55,123 bases of DNA, from positions 1 to 55,123 of the forward strand of contig CAKOON010000007.1 in assembly GCA_934098565.1 (NCBI GenBank), read 5' to 3'. The notes beneath the pieces are model-generated. The model did no database searches. It was not told where the DNA came from and saw only the letters and a list, made by a program, of their open reading frames with translations. Below are positions 32,897 through 41,412 of the stretch, one piece after another; position 1 is the stretch's first letter, and each line of letters begins with the position of its first letter. A program made the translations under genes and the position numbers. Source of the DNA: an uncultured Bacilli bacterium (GTDB taxonomy: Bacteria; Bacillota_I; Bacilli_A; RF39; UBA660).

Positions 32897-34945
32897 ATGA
32901 ACGAAGAAAAGAAAAAGAATACTCAAGATAGTATTAATTTAAACATAAATAAACCAACTAAAAAAGTTAATAACAATAATAAGACCAAAATGGCTACTAA
33001 AAATAATCAAAAGAAAAAAAATACTAAGACTAATAATAATTCGCCACAAGGAAAAAAGAGTCAAGGAAAACAAACAACAGCTAAAAAAGACCTTACTAAG
33101 GAAGATAAAGTAGTAAAAAAAGATAACATTATTCTTAAAGAAAAAGAAATAAATAATTCTGGCGAATCTAAAGAAAGTAAAAAGACAGAAAGTAACGCTA
33201 TTAAAGAAAATAAAGAAATAACAAAAGAGACAATTGTCTTACCAACTAGAAAAGATGATAATCAAAAGAAAAAAGAAGTTTCTATAAGTATTAAGACTCA
33301 AGAGAAAAAGTTAGAAGAAACAACAGAATTAGTACGTAAAGATAATAAACTTTCTTTAAAAGAAAAAGTAACAGCGGAATCTAAAAAGTCTAAAGAAAAA
33401 GTTCAAGAAAAAAAAGAAACTGACCAAAAGGAGAAAATTCAAGAAAAAGACAAAAATACTTCTAAAAAAGTAAAAAGTCCTAAAGCCAAAAAAGAAGTCT
33501 TAAAAGAAACAGCTAAAAAACTTCCTAATGAGACAATTGTTATTAAAGACAAAAACAATGATAAACTCAAGAATTTCAAACAAGAATTAAAAGATATTAA
33601 TAACAATAATGAGTTTGCAAAGGCTATTTTCCAAAGTAATAATATTCCGGCCGCTATCGAAGAAGAAAAACAAAACCAAGAAAAGTTACAGAATGAAATC
33701 GATGAATTATTGGTTAAAGAAAGAAAATATAACTTTTTAGAGCCTTTTATCTTTATTGTAGTTCTGATACTTTGTTTAGTAGGACTTTATGTTATTCTGT
33801 TTACTAAAGACAGTGCAATTATCAGTAGTCTTTTAAATAATATAAGTACAGAAATGACCACCAACTTAAAGAATATTAATGCTTTTAAGGAAGATATAAA
33901 TAAAGGAATAGAAGTTAAGGCTTCTCTAGAGACAACTAACTTAGAGTATAGTAATTTAAAAAGTTATCAATATATTTTTAATCTAAGTACTAAAGATGGT
34001 GTTTATAATGGTAACGGTATTATGAGTCAAAATGATAAAGAATACAAAGTTGACTATACTTATTTAGATAATTCTTTGTATGTGAAATTACCTTTCTACT
34101 ACTATCCCGTTAAAATTGATAATCCCTACTCACTTAATCCTCTAAATATAAATTATAATGGTTTAAATAATAATATTGAAGTTTTAAAGAATTATTTAAT
34201 TAATAATATTAAATATAGCAGCTCAAAAAAGAGTAAGCAAGAAATAGATGGTAAAAAATTACATGTTTTAAATATTTATTTTTCAAAAGATGAACTTAAT
34301 GAAGGGCTTAAGACTCTAAAGGATAGTCTTAAAAATGATAATGAATTTAGGAAATCCTTGGCAAAAAATTTAGGAATCAGCGATGATTTAATCGTAAATA
34401 TTTTAAATAAAGAATTTAACTTTGAGAAAGATTTAGTCTTAAGCATTTATACCAAAGGCCTTTTCCAAGAATTTAGTGGGTTTGCAGTAAAAGCTGATGA
34501 AAAAAGTATTATAGAGTATTTTATTAGTAATGACACTAAGAGTCTTTATATTAGTGGGGAAAAGAAGATTAATATAACAAAAACTAGTGACAAAATTCTA
34601 GTCTATGTTGATGACATGAAGTTAATTGATATTAAGTATAGTGATAATAAAGATAAAACTTGGGATTTTCAATTTAGTAATATTATTAATAATTACCAAG
34701 GAAGTTTAGTGGTAAAAGAAATTGACAGCACCAGTAAGCAAGTTATTTTCAGTATTAAAAACACTAATAATAGTGACCAAAACATGGAAATTACTATGAA
34801 CGTTAAGGGACTTAATAACTTTAAAGAAGGCATTGATTTAACTGATGCAGTCAGTATATATGAAATAACTGATGAAGATAAAGATAATATCTGGAATACT
34901 TTTAATAACTTTCTTTGGAATCAAGAAGAGGAATCCATTCAGTAG
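32897..34945 (+). CDS. Lysine-rich membrane-anchored protein
   Basis: 682 residues. Residues 1 to about 275 are extremely rich in Lys, Glu, Asn and Thr, low complexity and probably disordered. A single transmembrane helix follows (EPFIFIVVLILCLVGLYVIL, about 282-302), then about 380 residues of mainly beta and helical structure outside the membrane (YSNLKSYQYIFNLSTKDGVYN, YKVDYTYLDNSLYVKLPFYY). With the N-terminus inside, the basic part is cytoplasmic. The family is not recognised. It is followed by the acidic membrane protein at 35033; their opposite charges suggest a possible interaction. Confidence 0.65.
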   Translation: MNEEKKKNTQDSINLNINKPTKKVNNNNKTKMATKNNQKKKNTKTNNNSPQGKKSQGKQTTAKKDLTKEDKVVKKDNIILKEKEINNSGESKESKKTESNAIKENKEITKETIVLPTRKDDNQKKKEVSISIKTQEKKLEETTELVRKDNKLSLKEKVTAESKKSKEKVQEKKETDQKEKIQEKDKNTSKKVKSPKAKKEVLKETAKKLPNETIVIKDKNNDKLKNFKQELKDINNNNEFAKAIFQSNNIPAAIEEEKQNQEKLQNEIDELLVKERKYNFLEPFIFIVVLILCLVGLYVILFTKDSAIISSLLNNISTEMTTNLKNINAFKEDINKGIEVKASLETTNLEYSNLKSYQYIFNLSTKDGVYNGNGIMSQNDKEYKVDYTYLDNSLYVKLPFYYYPVKIDNPYSLNPLNINYNGLNNNIEVLKNYLINNIKYSSSKKSKQEIDGKKLHVLNIYFSKDELNEGLKTLKDSLKNDNEFRKSLAKNLGISDDLIVNILNKEFNFEKDLVLSIYTKGLFQEFSGFAVKADEKSIIEYFISNDTKSLYISGEKKINITKTSDKILVYVDDMKLIDIKYSDNKDKTWDFQFSNIINNYQGSLVVKEIDSTSKQVIFSIKNTNNSDQNMEITMNVKGLNNFKEGIDLTDAVSIYEITDEDKDNIWNTFNNFLWNQEEESIQ

Positions 34946-35032
34946 GATTTCTTTTTATTTTTGCTATTTATTTTAAATATTTTATGTTATAATTTTCTTA
35001 TAGTAATATTTTAAAGATAAAAAGGAGTATTT

Positions 35033-35653
35033 ATGGATAAAGAAAAAAGCTTATATGATGAAATATTTATGACTAATGAGGCTCCTAACATTAAGGATAC
35101 TAATAGTAATAAAGATATAAAAGATGCCATTGATGGTGCCAATTTAAATGAGACAGTCGGAATGGAAGATATTTTTGTCTTTGAAGACGATAAAAAGCCA
35201 GCTAAAGAGGAAGAAAAGAAGTTTAACAAGGAAGAAAAAGAATTAAAGGAAGATATTAAACTGGAAGACGCTAAGTTTTTTGACTTGGTAAATAATACTT
35301 TGGTAGATTTAAGATTAGATTTAGATAAAGTTGATTTAGGAAATGAACTAAATAGCATGAAGGAAAGCGCAAAGGACATGGTTAGCCAAGAAGTTAAAGA
35401 GACGGTAGAGTCTCCTACTCTTAAAGAAGAAAAGGCCGAAGAAGCCGTGGTAAATAATATTACTTTGGAAGATTTCCAAGATAGCAACAAGACAGAGGCA
35501 ACACCAGAAAATATCGAAGTCACAGCTCCTCTTGACAATCCTTCCGAAACTAAAAGGAGTGGCTTTACATGGTTAAGTTATGTCTTAGTAGTTTTGCTCG
35601 TTTTAGTAGCTATTGGGGGTAGTCTTACTTTCTTAGTTCATCAATTTAAATAA
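35033..35653 (+). CDS. Acidic protein with C-terminal membrane anchor
   Basis: 206 residues: a strongly acidic, helical and probably disordered body (EEEKKFNKEEKELKEDIKLE) and a single C-terminal transmembrane helix (about 178-200, SYVLVVLLVLVAIGGSLTFL). With a tail-anchored layout the body should face the cytoplasm. GGAG precedes the ATG. It lies 87 bases after the lysine-rich gene on the same strand, with a short AT-rich gap. No domain recognised. Confidence 0.65.
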   Translation: MDKEKSLYDEIFMTNEAPNIKDTNSNKDIKDAIDGANLNETVGMEDIFVFEDDKKPAKEEEKKFNKEEKELKEDIKLEDAKFFDLVNNTLVDLRLDLDKVDLGNELNSMKESAKDMVSQEVKETVESPTLKEEKAEEAVVNNITLEDFQDSNKTEATPENIEVTAPLDNPSETKRSGFTWLSYVLVVLLVLVAIGGSLTFLVHQFK

Positions 35654-35685
35654 GATTAAAGAATTAAAAAAGGCAATTAAAATAA

Positions 35686-35742
35686 AACACTTAAATTAAA
35701 GGATTCATATTACATGTCATTTCCTTAATTTAAGTGTTTTTT
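35686..35742 (+). terminator. Long terminator of acidic protein gene
   Basis: AACACTTAAATTAAAGGA pairs with TCCTTAATTTAAGTGTT (17 of 18) around an 18-base loop, followed by T. It separates the gene pair from convergent pnp. Confidence 0.8.
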
Positions 35743-35753
35743 ATGATTAAAGA

Positions 35754-35780
35754 AGAAAAAATTAGCCATTAACGGCTAAT
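35754..35780 (-). terminator. Terminator of the rpsO-pnp operon
   Basis: ATTAGCC pairs with GGCTAAT on the minus strand and is followed by six T; it starts 7 bases past the pnp stop. Confidence 0.8.
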
Positions 35781-35787
35781 TTGACTG

Positions 35788-37956
35788 TTATTTTTCTGTT
35801 TCTTTTTTATCTTTAGATTTTGGCTCTTTAGGAAGAGTCTCTTTACGAGAAAGATTTAAACGGCCTTTATTATCATATCCTAAGGAAACAACTGTTATCT
35901 CATCGCCAATTTTGAATAAGTCTTTAGGGTGTTCAACACGTTTATTATCAAGTTGGGAAACATGGCATAAACCTTCAACTCCAGGCCATAATTCAACAAA
36001 GCAGCCAAATGATTCGACTTTAGTAACTTTTCCTGTATATACTTTGTCTTTTTCAACTTCACGAACAACAGCTAAAATACGTTCTTTCGTCATATTGATA
36101 ATATTTTGATCTTGATGATAAATGATTACACGACCATCGTCTTCTAAATCAACCTTTACGGCGTCTTTATCATTTACTGAAGTAACATTACTACATTCTA
36201 AGATGATTTTAGTTATCATTTCCCCACCCTTACCGATAACATCTTTAATTTTTTCAGGATTAATTGTGAAGCATTCAATCTTTGGCGCATAAGGGGATAA
36301 TTCTTTACGAGGTTCAGATATAGCATTAGTCATAACTTCTAAAACTTCTAAGCGGGCTTTTTTGGCTTGCGCTAAGGCTTTCTTTAGAATATCTTCAGTA
36401 ACACCTTTAATCTTAATATCCATTTGAAGAGCGGTAATACCTTTTTTAGTTCCGGCCACTTTAAAGTCCATATCACCCATATGGTCTTCAAGACCTTGAA
36501 TGTCAGTTAAAATGGTATATTTTTTACCATCATTAGAAGTTATTAAACCCATAGCAATGCCTGCCACTGGAGCTTTAATAGGAACACCTGCAGCCATAAG
36601 AGACATACAACCAGCACAGATAGTTGCCTGAGATGAAGAACCATTTGATTCTAGGATTTCAGATACAACACGAACGGTATAAGGGAATTCCTCTTCACTA
36701 GGCATTACTTGTAACAAAGCTCGTTCGCCTAAGGCACCATGACCGATTTCACGGCGTCCAGGAGAACCATAACGCCCTACTTCACCAACACAATAAGCAG
36801 GGAAGTTATAATGTAACATAAATCTTTTCGTATCTTCAAGACCTAAACCATCTAAGATTTGGTGTTCGTTTAAGGCCCCTAAAGTAGTTGTTGCTAGGGC
36901 TTGAGTCTCACCTCTAGTGAACGTTGCCGAACCATGAGTTCTTGGTAGAATATCAACTTCCGCTTTTAACGGTCTTATTTCGTCCATTTTGCGACCATCT
37001 GGACGGATATGTTTCTTCGTAATTAAGTCTCTAACACTTTCGCCTTCGATTTGGTCGACTAATTTTTTGACGTTTTTTAAAATGCTATCTAAATTATTGT
37101 TACCAGCATAGATTTCTGCAAAATGGCCAATAGTATTTTCTTTTACTTTACTAATAGCTTCGTACTGAGCTAGTTTTCCTTTAACATCAAAACATTTAAA
37201 CATTTCAGAAGTAGCATAGTCTCTTACTTGCATCTCTAATTCTTTATCAATAGAGGCTAAATCAACAGTTACTTTTTCTTTACCAACTTCCGCTACAATT
37301 TTATCTTGGAAAGCACATAACTTCTTTATTTCTTCATGCCCAAACATTAAGGCTTCCAACATTTCTTTTTCACTAGCTTCTTTAGCGCCCGCCTCAACCA
37401 TGCAAATTGCTTCTTTACTACCGGCAACAGTTACGCTTAAAGTGGTTTCTTCCGTTTCTTTAGTATCAGGATTAATTATATAATCTTTACCAATTTTGCC
37501 AACAACAACCCCAGCAATTGGTCCATCAAAAGGAATATCCGAAATTGATAAAGCTAAACTTGAAGCAAACATAGCCGTCATTTCGGGAGAATTATCAGGG
37601 TCTACTGATAATACGGTATTAATAACTTGAACTTCGTTACGGAAATTTTCATCAAACATTGGCCTAATTGGACGGTCAATTAAACGCGCTGTTAAAGTAG
37701 CAGCATCGCTAGGGCGGCCTTCTCTTTTAATAAAACCACCAGGAATTTTACCAACAGCATATAATCTTTCTTGATATAAAACGGTTAAAGGAAAGAAATC
37801 CTGAGTAATTGGGGTATTTCCCATTACCACGGCAGTTAAAACGGCAGTATCACCATATCTTACTAAGACAGAGGCATTAGCTTGTTTAGCATATTCTCCG
37901 GTTTCAACGACTAATTTTTTTCCTAAAAAATCATATTCAAATACTTTTTTATTCAT
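35788..37956 (-). CDS. pnp: Polynucleotide phosphorylase
   Basis: 722 residues with the standard order: two RNase PH domains (first from the N-terminus, second from about 310, with KKHIRPDGRKMDEIRPL and HGSATFTRGETQALATTTLG), a KH domain (VIGKGGEMITKI, about 565-576) and a C-terminal S1 domain (KVYTGKVTKVESFGCFVELW). PNPase degrades mRNA 3' to 5' with phosphate. The family length is about 700. It follows rpsO by 43 bases, the normal rpsO-pnp operon; the gap holds a small imperfect hairpin with T-run at about 37975-38000. Confidence 0.97.
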   Translation of the reverse strand: MNKKVFEYDFLGKKLVVETGEYAKQANASVLVRYGDTAVLTAVVMGNTPITQDFFPLTVLYQERLYAVGKIPGGFIKREGRPSDAATLTARLIDRPIRPMFDENFRNEVQVINTVLSVDPDNSPEMTAMFASSLALSISDIPFDGPIAGVVVGKIGKDYIINPDTKETEETTLSVTVAGSKEAICMVEAGAKEASEKEMLEALMFGHEEIKKLCAFQDKIVAEVGKEKVTVDLASIDKELEMQVRDYATSEMFKCFDVKGKLAQYEAISKVKENTIGHFAEIYAGNNNLDSILKNVKKLVDQIEGESVRDLITKKHIRPDGRKMDEIRPLKAEVDILPRTHGSATFTRGETQALATTTLGALNEHQILDGLGLEDTKRFMLHYNFPAYCVGEVGRYGSPGRREIGHGALGERALLQVMPSEEEFPYTVRVVSEILESNGSSSQATICAGCMSLMAAGVPIKAPVAGIAMGLITSNDGKKYTILTDIQGLEDHMGDMDFKVAGTKKGITALQMDIKIKGVTEDILKKALAQAKKARLEVLEVMTNAISEPRKELSPYAPKIECFTINPEKIKDVIGKGGEMITKIILECSNVTSVNDKDAVKVDLEDDGRVIIYHQDQNIINMTKERILAVVREVEKDKVYTGKVTKVESFGCFVELWPGVEGLCHVSQLDNKRVEHPKDLFKIGDEITVVSLGYDNKGRLNLSRKETLPKEPKSKDKKETEK

Positions 37957-37999
37957 TTTACACTCCTAACTTAGAAAAAAGACACTCTAAAACTAGTGC

Positions 38000-38266
38000 C
38001 TACTTTCTGATATTTAATTTTTTAATTGTTTCTCTGTAGCTAACTACATCGTTTTTCTTTAAATAATCTAATAAACTTCTTCTTTTACCTACCTTCATAA
38101 GTAATCCTCTTTTTGAATGATAGTCATGAATATGAGTCTTTAGATGTTCTGTTAAATCGTTAATTTCATAAGTTAAAATAGCGATTTGGGCTTCAGTAGC
38201 ACCACAACCTTTATCTTTACCAAATTCTTTAACTAATTTAGCTTTAGTTTCTTTAGAAACTGCCAT
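38000..38266 (-). CDS. rpsO: Ribosomal protein S15
   Basis: 88 residues, exactly the family length. The sequence follows S15 throughout: EFGKDKGCGATEAQIAILTY, LTEHLKTHIHDYHSKRGLLM and KRRSLLDYLKK. S15 binds helices 20-22 of 16S rRNA and starts central domain assembly. GGAG lies before the ATG. First gene of the rpsO-pnp operon. Confidence 0.97.
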   Translation of the reverse strand: MAVSKETKAKLVKEFGKDKGCGATEAQIAILTYEINDLTEHLKTHIHDYHSKRGLLMKVGKRRSLLDYLKKNDVVSYRETIKKLNIRK

Positions 38267-38387
38267 AATATCTCTCCTTTTCTACTATAATCCGTTTAAT
38301 CTTAGCATAAATCCGAAAGATGATTGGTTTAAGCTGGGAATAAACTTTCCTAAATATCTTATATTATTTTTCTAAAAATTGCAAGGC

Positions 38388-39026
38388 CTAATTTTCAAAA
38401 ATAGCATCTAAATAGTAAATTGGACGACCTTCTTTTTGATATTGTTTCTCATAATTAGTTAAAACATTAGGGATTGGTTTTTCTTCATGGTGTAAATCAA
38501 GACTAACACGGTCGAATGTATACCAATATTGGGATAGACTCATTAATGAGTAAGCAAAATACCCTTTATTATCTGTCTTTAAAATAATATGTTTATTTTT
38601 TCTAAAAACGCGGTCATATAATTTTAGATAGTTAACATGTGTAAGACGTCTTTTTTCATCATGAGCTTTTGGCCAAGGCTCGGGAAATGTTAAGTAAATA
38701 GTATCAATTTCTTTTTTAAAAACTTTATCTAAGTCCCCAGCGTCCATATTTATAAGTTTTAAATTAGTTAATTTAGCTTTATCCAAAATTCTAATGGCAC
38801 TTACCATCTGTGAGGAATTTATCTCGATACCAATAAAGTTAACCTGAGGATATTTTTTTGCCATCTCAATAATAAAGTCGCCGCGTCCCATGCCTATTTC
38901 AATTTTAATAGGATTATTATTGTTAAATAAGCTACCCCATTTACCAATATAACTGGTCGGATTGCTAATAACATAAGGACTTCTATTAACAATTTTATCT
39001 GCGTCTTTTACTACTATATATTCCAT
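38388..39026 (-). CDS. trmB: tRNA (guanine-N7-)-methyltransferase TrmB
   Basis: 212 residues of the TrmB family, which methylates G46 in the variable loop of tRNA with SAM. The SAM-binding site IEIGMGRGDFIIEMAKKYP and FIGIEINSSQM is followed by the catalytic block YLTFPEPWPKAHDEKRRLTH and the C-terminal motif FENLTNYEKQ-like NVLTNYEKQYQKEG. Length is typical. The gene has its own leader between rpsO and the M3 peptidase gene. Confidence 0.95.
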   Translation of the reverse strand: MEYIVVKDADKIVNRSPYVISNPTSYIGKWGSLFNNNNPIKIEIGMGRGDFIIEMAKKYPQVNFIGIEINSSQMVSAIRILDKAKLTNLKLINMDAGDLDKVFKKEIDTIYLTFPEPWPKAHDEKRRLTHVNYLKLYDRVFRKNKHIILKTDNKGYFAYSLMSLSQYWYTFDRVSLDLHHEEKPIPNVLTNYEKQYQKEGRPIYYLDAIFEN

Positions 39027-39097
39027 AAATACTCCGTTTCTTTTCTATATACTATCATAAATCAAAAGATTATTATAGTTATTTTAAATATTTCTAA

Positions 39098-40840
39098 TTA
39101 TTTTTGACGTTTTAAGACTAATTTTTCATAAGAAGCAACGTCTTTTGAAAAATACTTAAAACCATCAGCAATTATTTCTTCGTTAGTTAAATCAAGGCCC
39201 GCAACTTTTAAGGCTTCTAAAGTCGGCATAGAACCACCGACATGTAGGAATTGTAAGTATTTTTCTCTACTGTCAGAAACATTATTCTTAATATCATTGG
39301 CTAATTTAGTAGCCATTAGTATACCCGTTGCATATTGAAAATTATAATAGCAATAATTGCCCATGAAATAATGTAGTCTCGTAACATAACCATATTTTAG
39401 GTAATCATCACAAACAATCTCTGGATTATACTTTTGATAAAGTTTTTGGTAAAGGGTAATCATTTCATCCGGGGTCATTGGGCGGCCATTTTGGATAGCT
39501 TTGCAAATACCATCTTCAAATTCAAACCACATTATAGAAGTATAGACATTAGCAATAAATTTACCAATTTTTTGTTCTAAAATAATAACTTTTTCTTCAT
39601 CGGTACTTGCTTGTTCAAAGTAATAATCAGCCATTAAAATCTCATTAGTTAAAGAAGTAACTTCTGATAAGAAATTAGAGAAATGAAAATCACTGAATTG
39701 ATGTGTTTCTTTGATGAAGCTACTGTTAACAGCATGACCTAACTCGTGAGCAATAGTGTAACTGTCTCGCATTGTATCATGACTATTCATCACAATTAAA
39801 GATTGGGTATAATTACGAAGATGGTAACCACCAGGATATTTATTTTCCTTTGGATAAACGTCAATTAACCCACAATTTAATATTTCTTCAAGACGTTTTA
39901 AATATTCAGACCCTAAAGGACTTAAGGCTTTGATGACATTATTAACGGCGGTGTCAAAATCAATTTTACTTTCATTCTTGCCTTCTCTTCTATCATAAAA
40001 ATGCATTTCATCAAGACCTAGTTCTTGTCTTCTAAGTACATAATACTTTTTTAAACTTTCTAGACTATCATTAGCATTCTTTAAAAGATTATCAGTAATT
40101 TTGATACTCAAATCATCTTCACCTAAAACGTGTTCTAAGATACTAGAGTAACCAGCTTCAGTAGCTAAATCCTGAAACATTTGATAACGCATGTTAAGGA
40201 GACTAGAAATAGTTTTATTTATTTTAGATAGACTTTGAAAGTAAGTTGCCGCTAGGTTTTTTCGCTCTTCAGGAGTGGCTTTTAGCATTAAACTATTATA
40301 ATTTTTAGTAGTTAATTTGATAGTTTCTCCATTGAATACAATTTCTTCGGCGGGAAATTCAACATTCATTAAGGTATTATATAAGCTATTTATCCTACTT
40401 ACATATGGTAGTATTTTAGTAGATAATCCCCTTTCATCTAAATGATCTTTTTTACGCATAACATTATAGAAAACCATATAGTAGTCTTTTAATTCTTTGT
40501 TTTGGGCAAGATATTCATCCAAAGATATATCAATACTCATAATTTCTTCATTAATTATGTTTTTTAAGCTATCTAAATATGATTTTATTCTATTGATAAT
40601 TTCTTTATTTTGATTATAAATTTGATTGCTTAGATTTAAATCTGATTTAACTTCATTATAACTATATAGTTTTTCCCATTCTAAGTATTTAGCATAATAC
40701 CAGTCTAATTGTACTTTTAAAGACTTACTTTTAAATTCATTAGCTGGTAGTTTTTCCTTACTTAGTTGTTCTAAATGACTTTTAAAATCATCATCGCTTG
40801 CAAAAAAAGCGATAAAATCGATATTGGTTTTATATTGCAT
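39098..40840 (-). CDS. M3-family oligoendopeptidase (PepF-like)
   Basis: About 580 residues from the ATG reading MQYKTNIDFIAF, which has GGAG nine bases upstream; the ATG five codons earlier directly abuts the ribosome site. The zinc motif HELGH (TIAHELGHAVNSSF, near 375) with a downstream Glu (FLSEVTSLTNE) and the late motif FEFEDG belong to the M3 metallopeptidases. PepF-type enzymes cut small peptides in the cytoplasm, and in spore formers also act in peptide turnover. The stop of the HAD gene lies 18 bases before this start. Confidence 0.88.
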   Translation of the reverse strand: MQYKTNIDFIAFFASDDDFKSHLEQLSKEKLPANEFKSKSLKVQLDWYYAKYLEWEKLYSYNEVKSDLNLSNQIYNQNKEIINRIKSYLDSLKNIINEEIMSIDISLDEYLAQNKELKDYYMVFYNVMRKKDHLDERGLSTKILPYVSRINSLYNTLMNVEFPAEEIVFNGETIKLTTKNYNSLMLKATPEERKNLAATYFQSLSKINKTISSLLNMRYQMFQDLATEAGYSSILEHVLGEDDLSIKITDNLLKNANDSLESLKKYYVLRRQELGLDEMHFYDRREGKNESKIDFDTAVNNVIKALSPLGSEYLKRLEEILNCGLIDVYPKENKYPGGYHLRNYTQSLIVMNSHDTMRDSYTIAHELGHAVNSSFIKETHQFSDFHFSNFLSEVTSLTNEILMADYYFEQASTDEEKVIILEQKIGKFIANVYTSIMWFEFEDGICKAIQNGRPMTPDEMITLYQKLYQKYNPEIVCDDYLKYGYVTRLHYFMGNYCYYNFQYATGILMATKLANDIKNNVSDSREKYLQFLHVGGSMPTLEALKVAGLDLTNEEIIADGFKYFSKDVASYEKLVLKRQK

Positions 40841-40858
40841 ATTAATCATCTCCATCTC

Positions 40859-41389
40859 CTATTTTCTTTTTCCTTGATTATAATATTTATTTATTCTTAT
40901 AAGTCTTTGCTCACTGTTTTCGGTTAAATCATAATTTGGGGGATAAAATCCTAATTTGCCATTTAAAATGGCTAAAATGGGTTTTATATGCTCTAGACTT
41001 AAACCTTTATATAAATCAGGAAGGACTTGGTATTTAAGTAAATCTAGACAAACAGGTTCATCATCAATGATAACAAAATCAACTACTTGGGGATTTGATC
41101 TTAAGTAAGCCTTAATTTCTAAACTTTTATCTTCTTGGCAATATGGTGTTAAGTCAAATGGTGTTATCCCCATTTCTTGTAAAATTTTAAGATATTGTGC
41201 TAAGAAACTTTCCACCACTGTGTTTTGGCCTTCTCTTTGAAAACTATATTTATTAGAACTAGTTATAACTATTTTAGCTTTACTTAACTCTAAAATTTTC
41301 TTTAATACTAAGGCATTTTTTTCATCAATTAAGTCAGGATGATACCAGTTATTTAAAACACCATCTAAGTCTAAAAAAATTATTTTCAC
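40859..41389 (-). CDS. HAD-superfamily phosphatase-like protein
   Basis: 176 residues. The N-terminal IIFLDLDGVLNNW gives the HAD motif I (DxDGV), KIVITSSNKYSF fits motif II (Ser/Thr), and FVIIDDEPVC fits the distal DD motif. No cap domain of size is present. It resembles the small HAD domains linked to RNA repair proteins (HAD_SAK type). A substrate cannot be assigned. It is upstream of and nearly contiguous with the M3 peptidase. Confidence 0.75.
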   Translation of the reverse strand: MKIIFLDLDGVLNNWYHPDLIDEKNALVLKKILELSKAKIVITSSNKYSFQREGQNTVVESFLAQYLKILQEMGITPFDLTPYCQEDKSLEIKAYLRSNPQVVDFVIIDDEPVCLDLLKYQVLPDLYKGLSLEHIKPILAILNGKLGFYPPNYDLTENSEQRLIRINKYYNQGKRK

Positions 41390-41412
41390 TATGAATCCTC
41401 TTTCTTGTTAAA

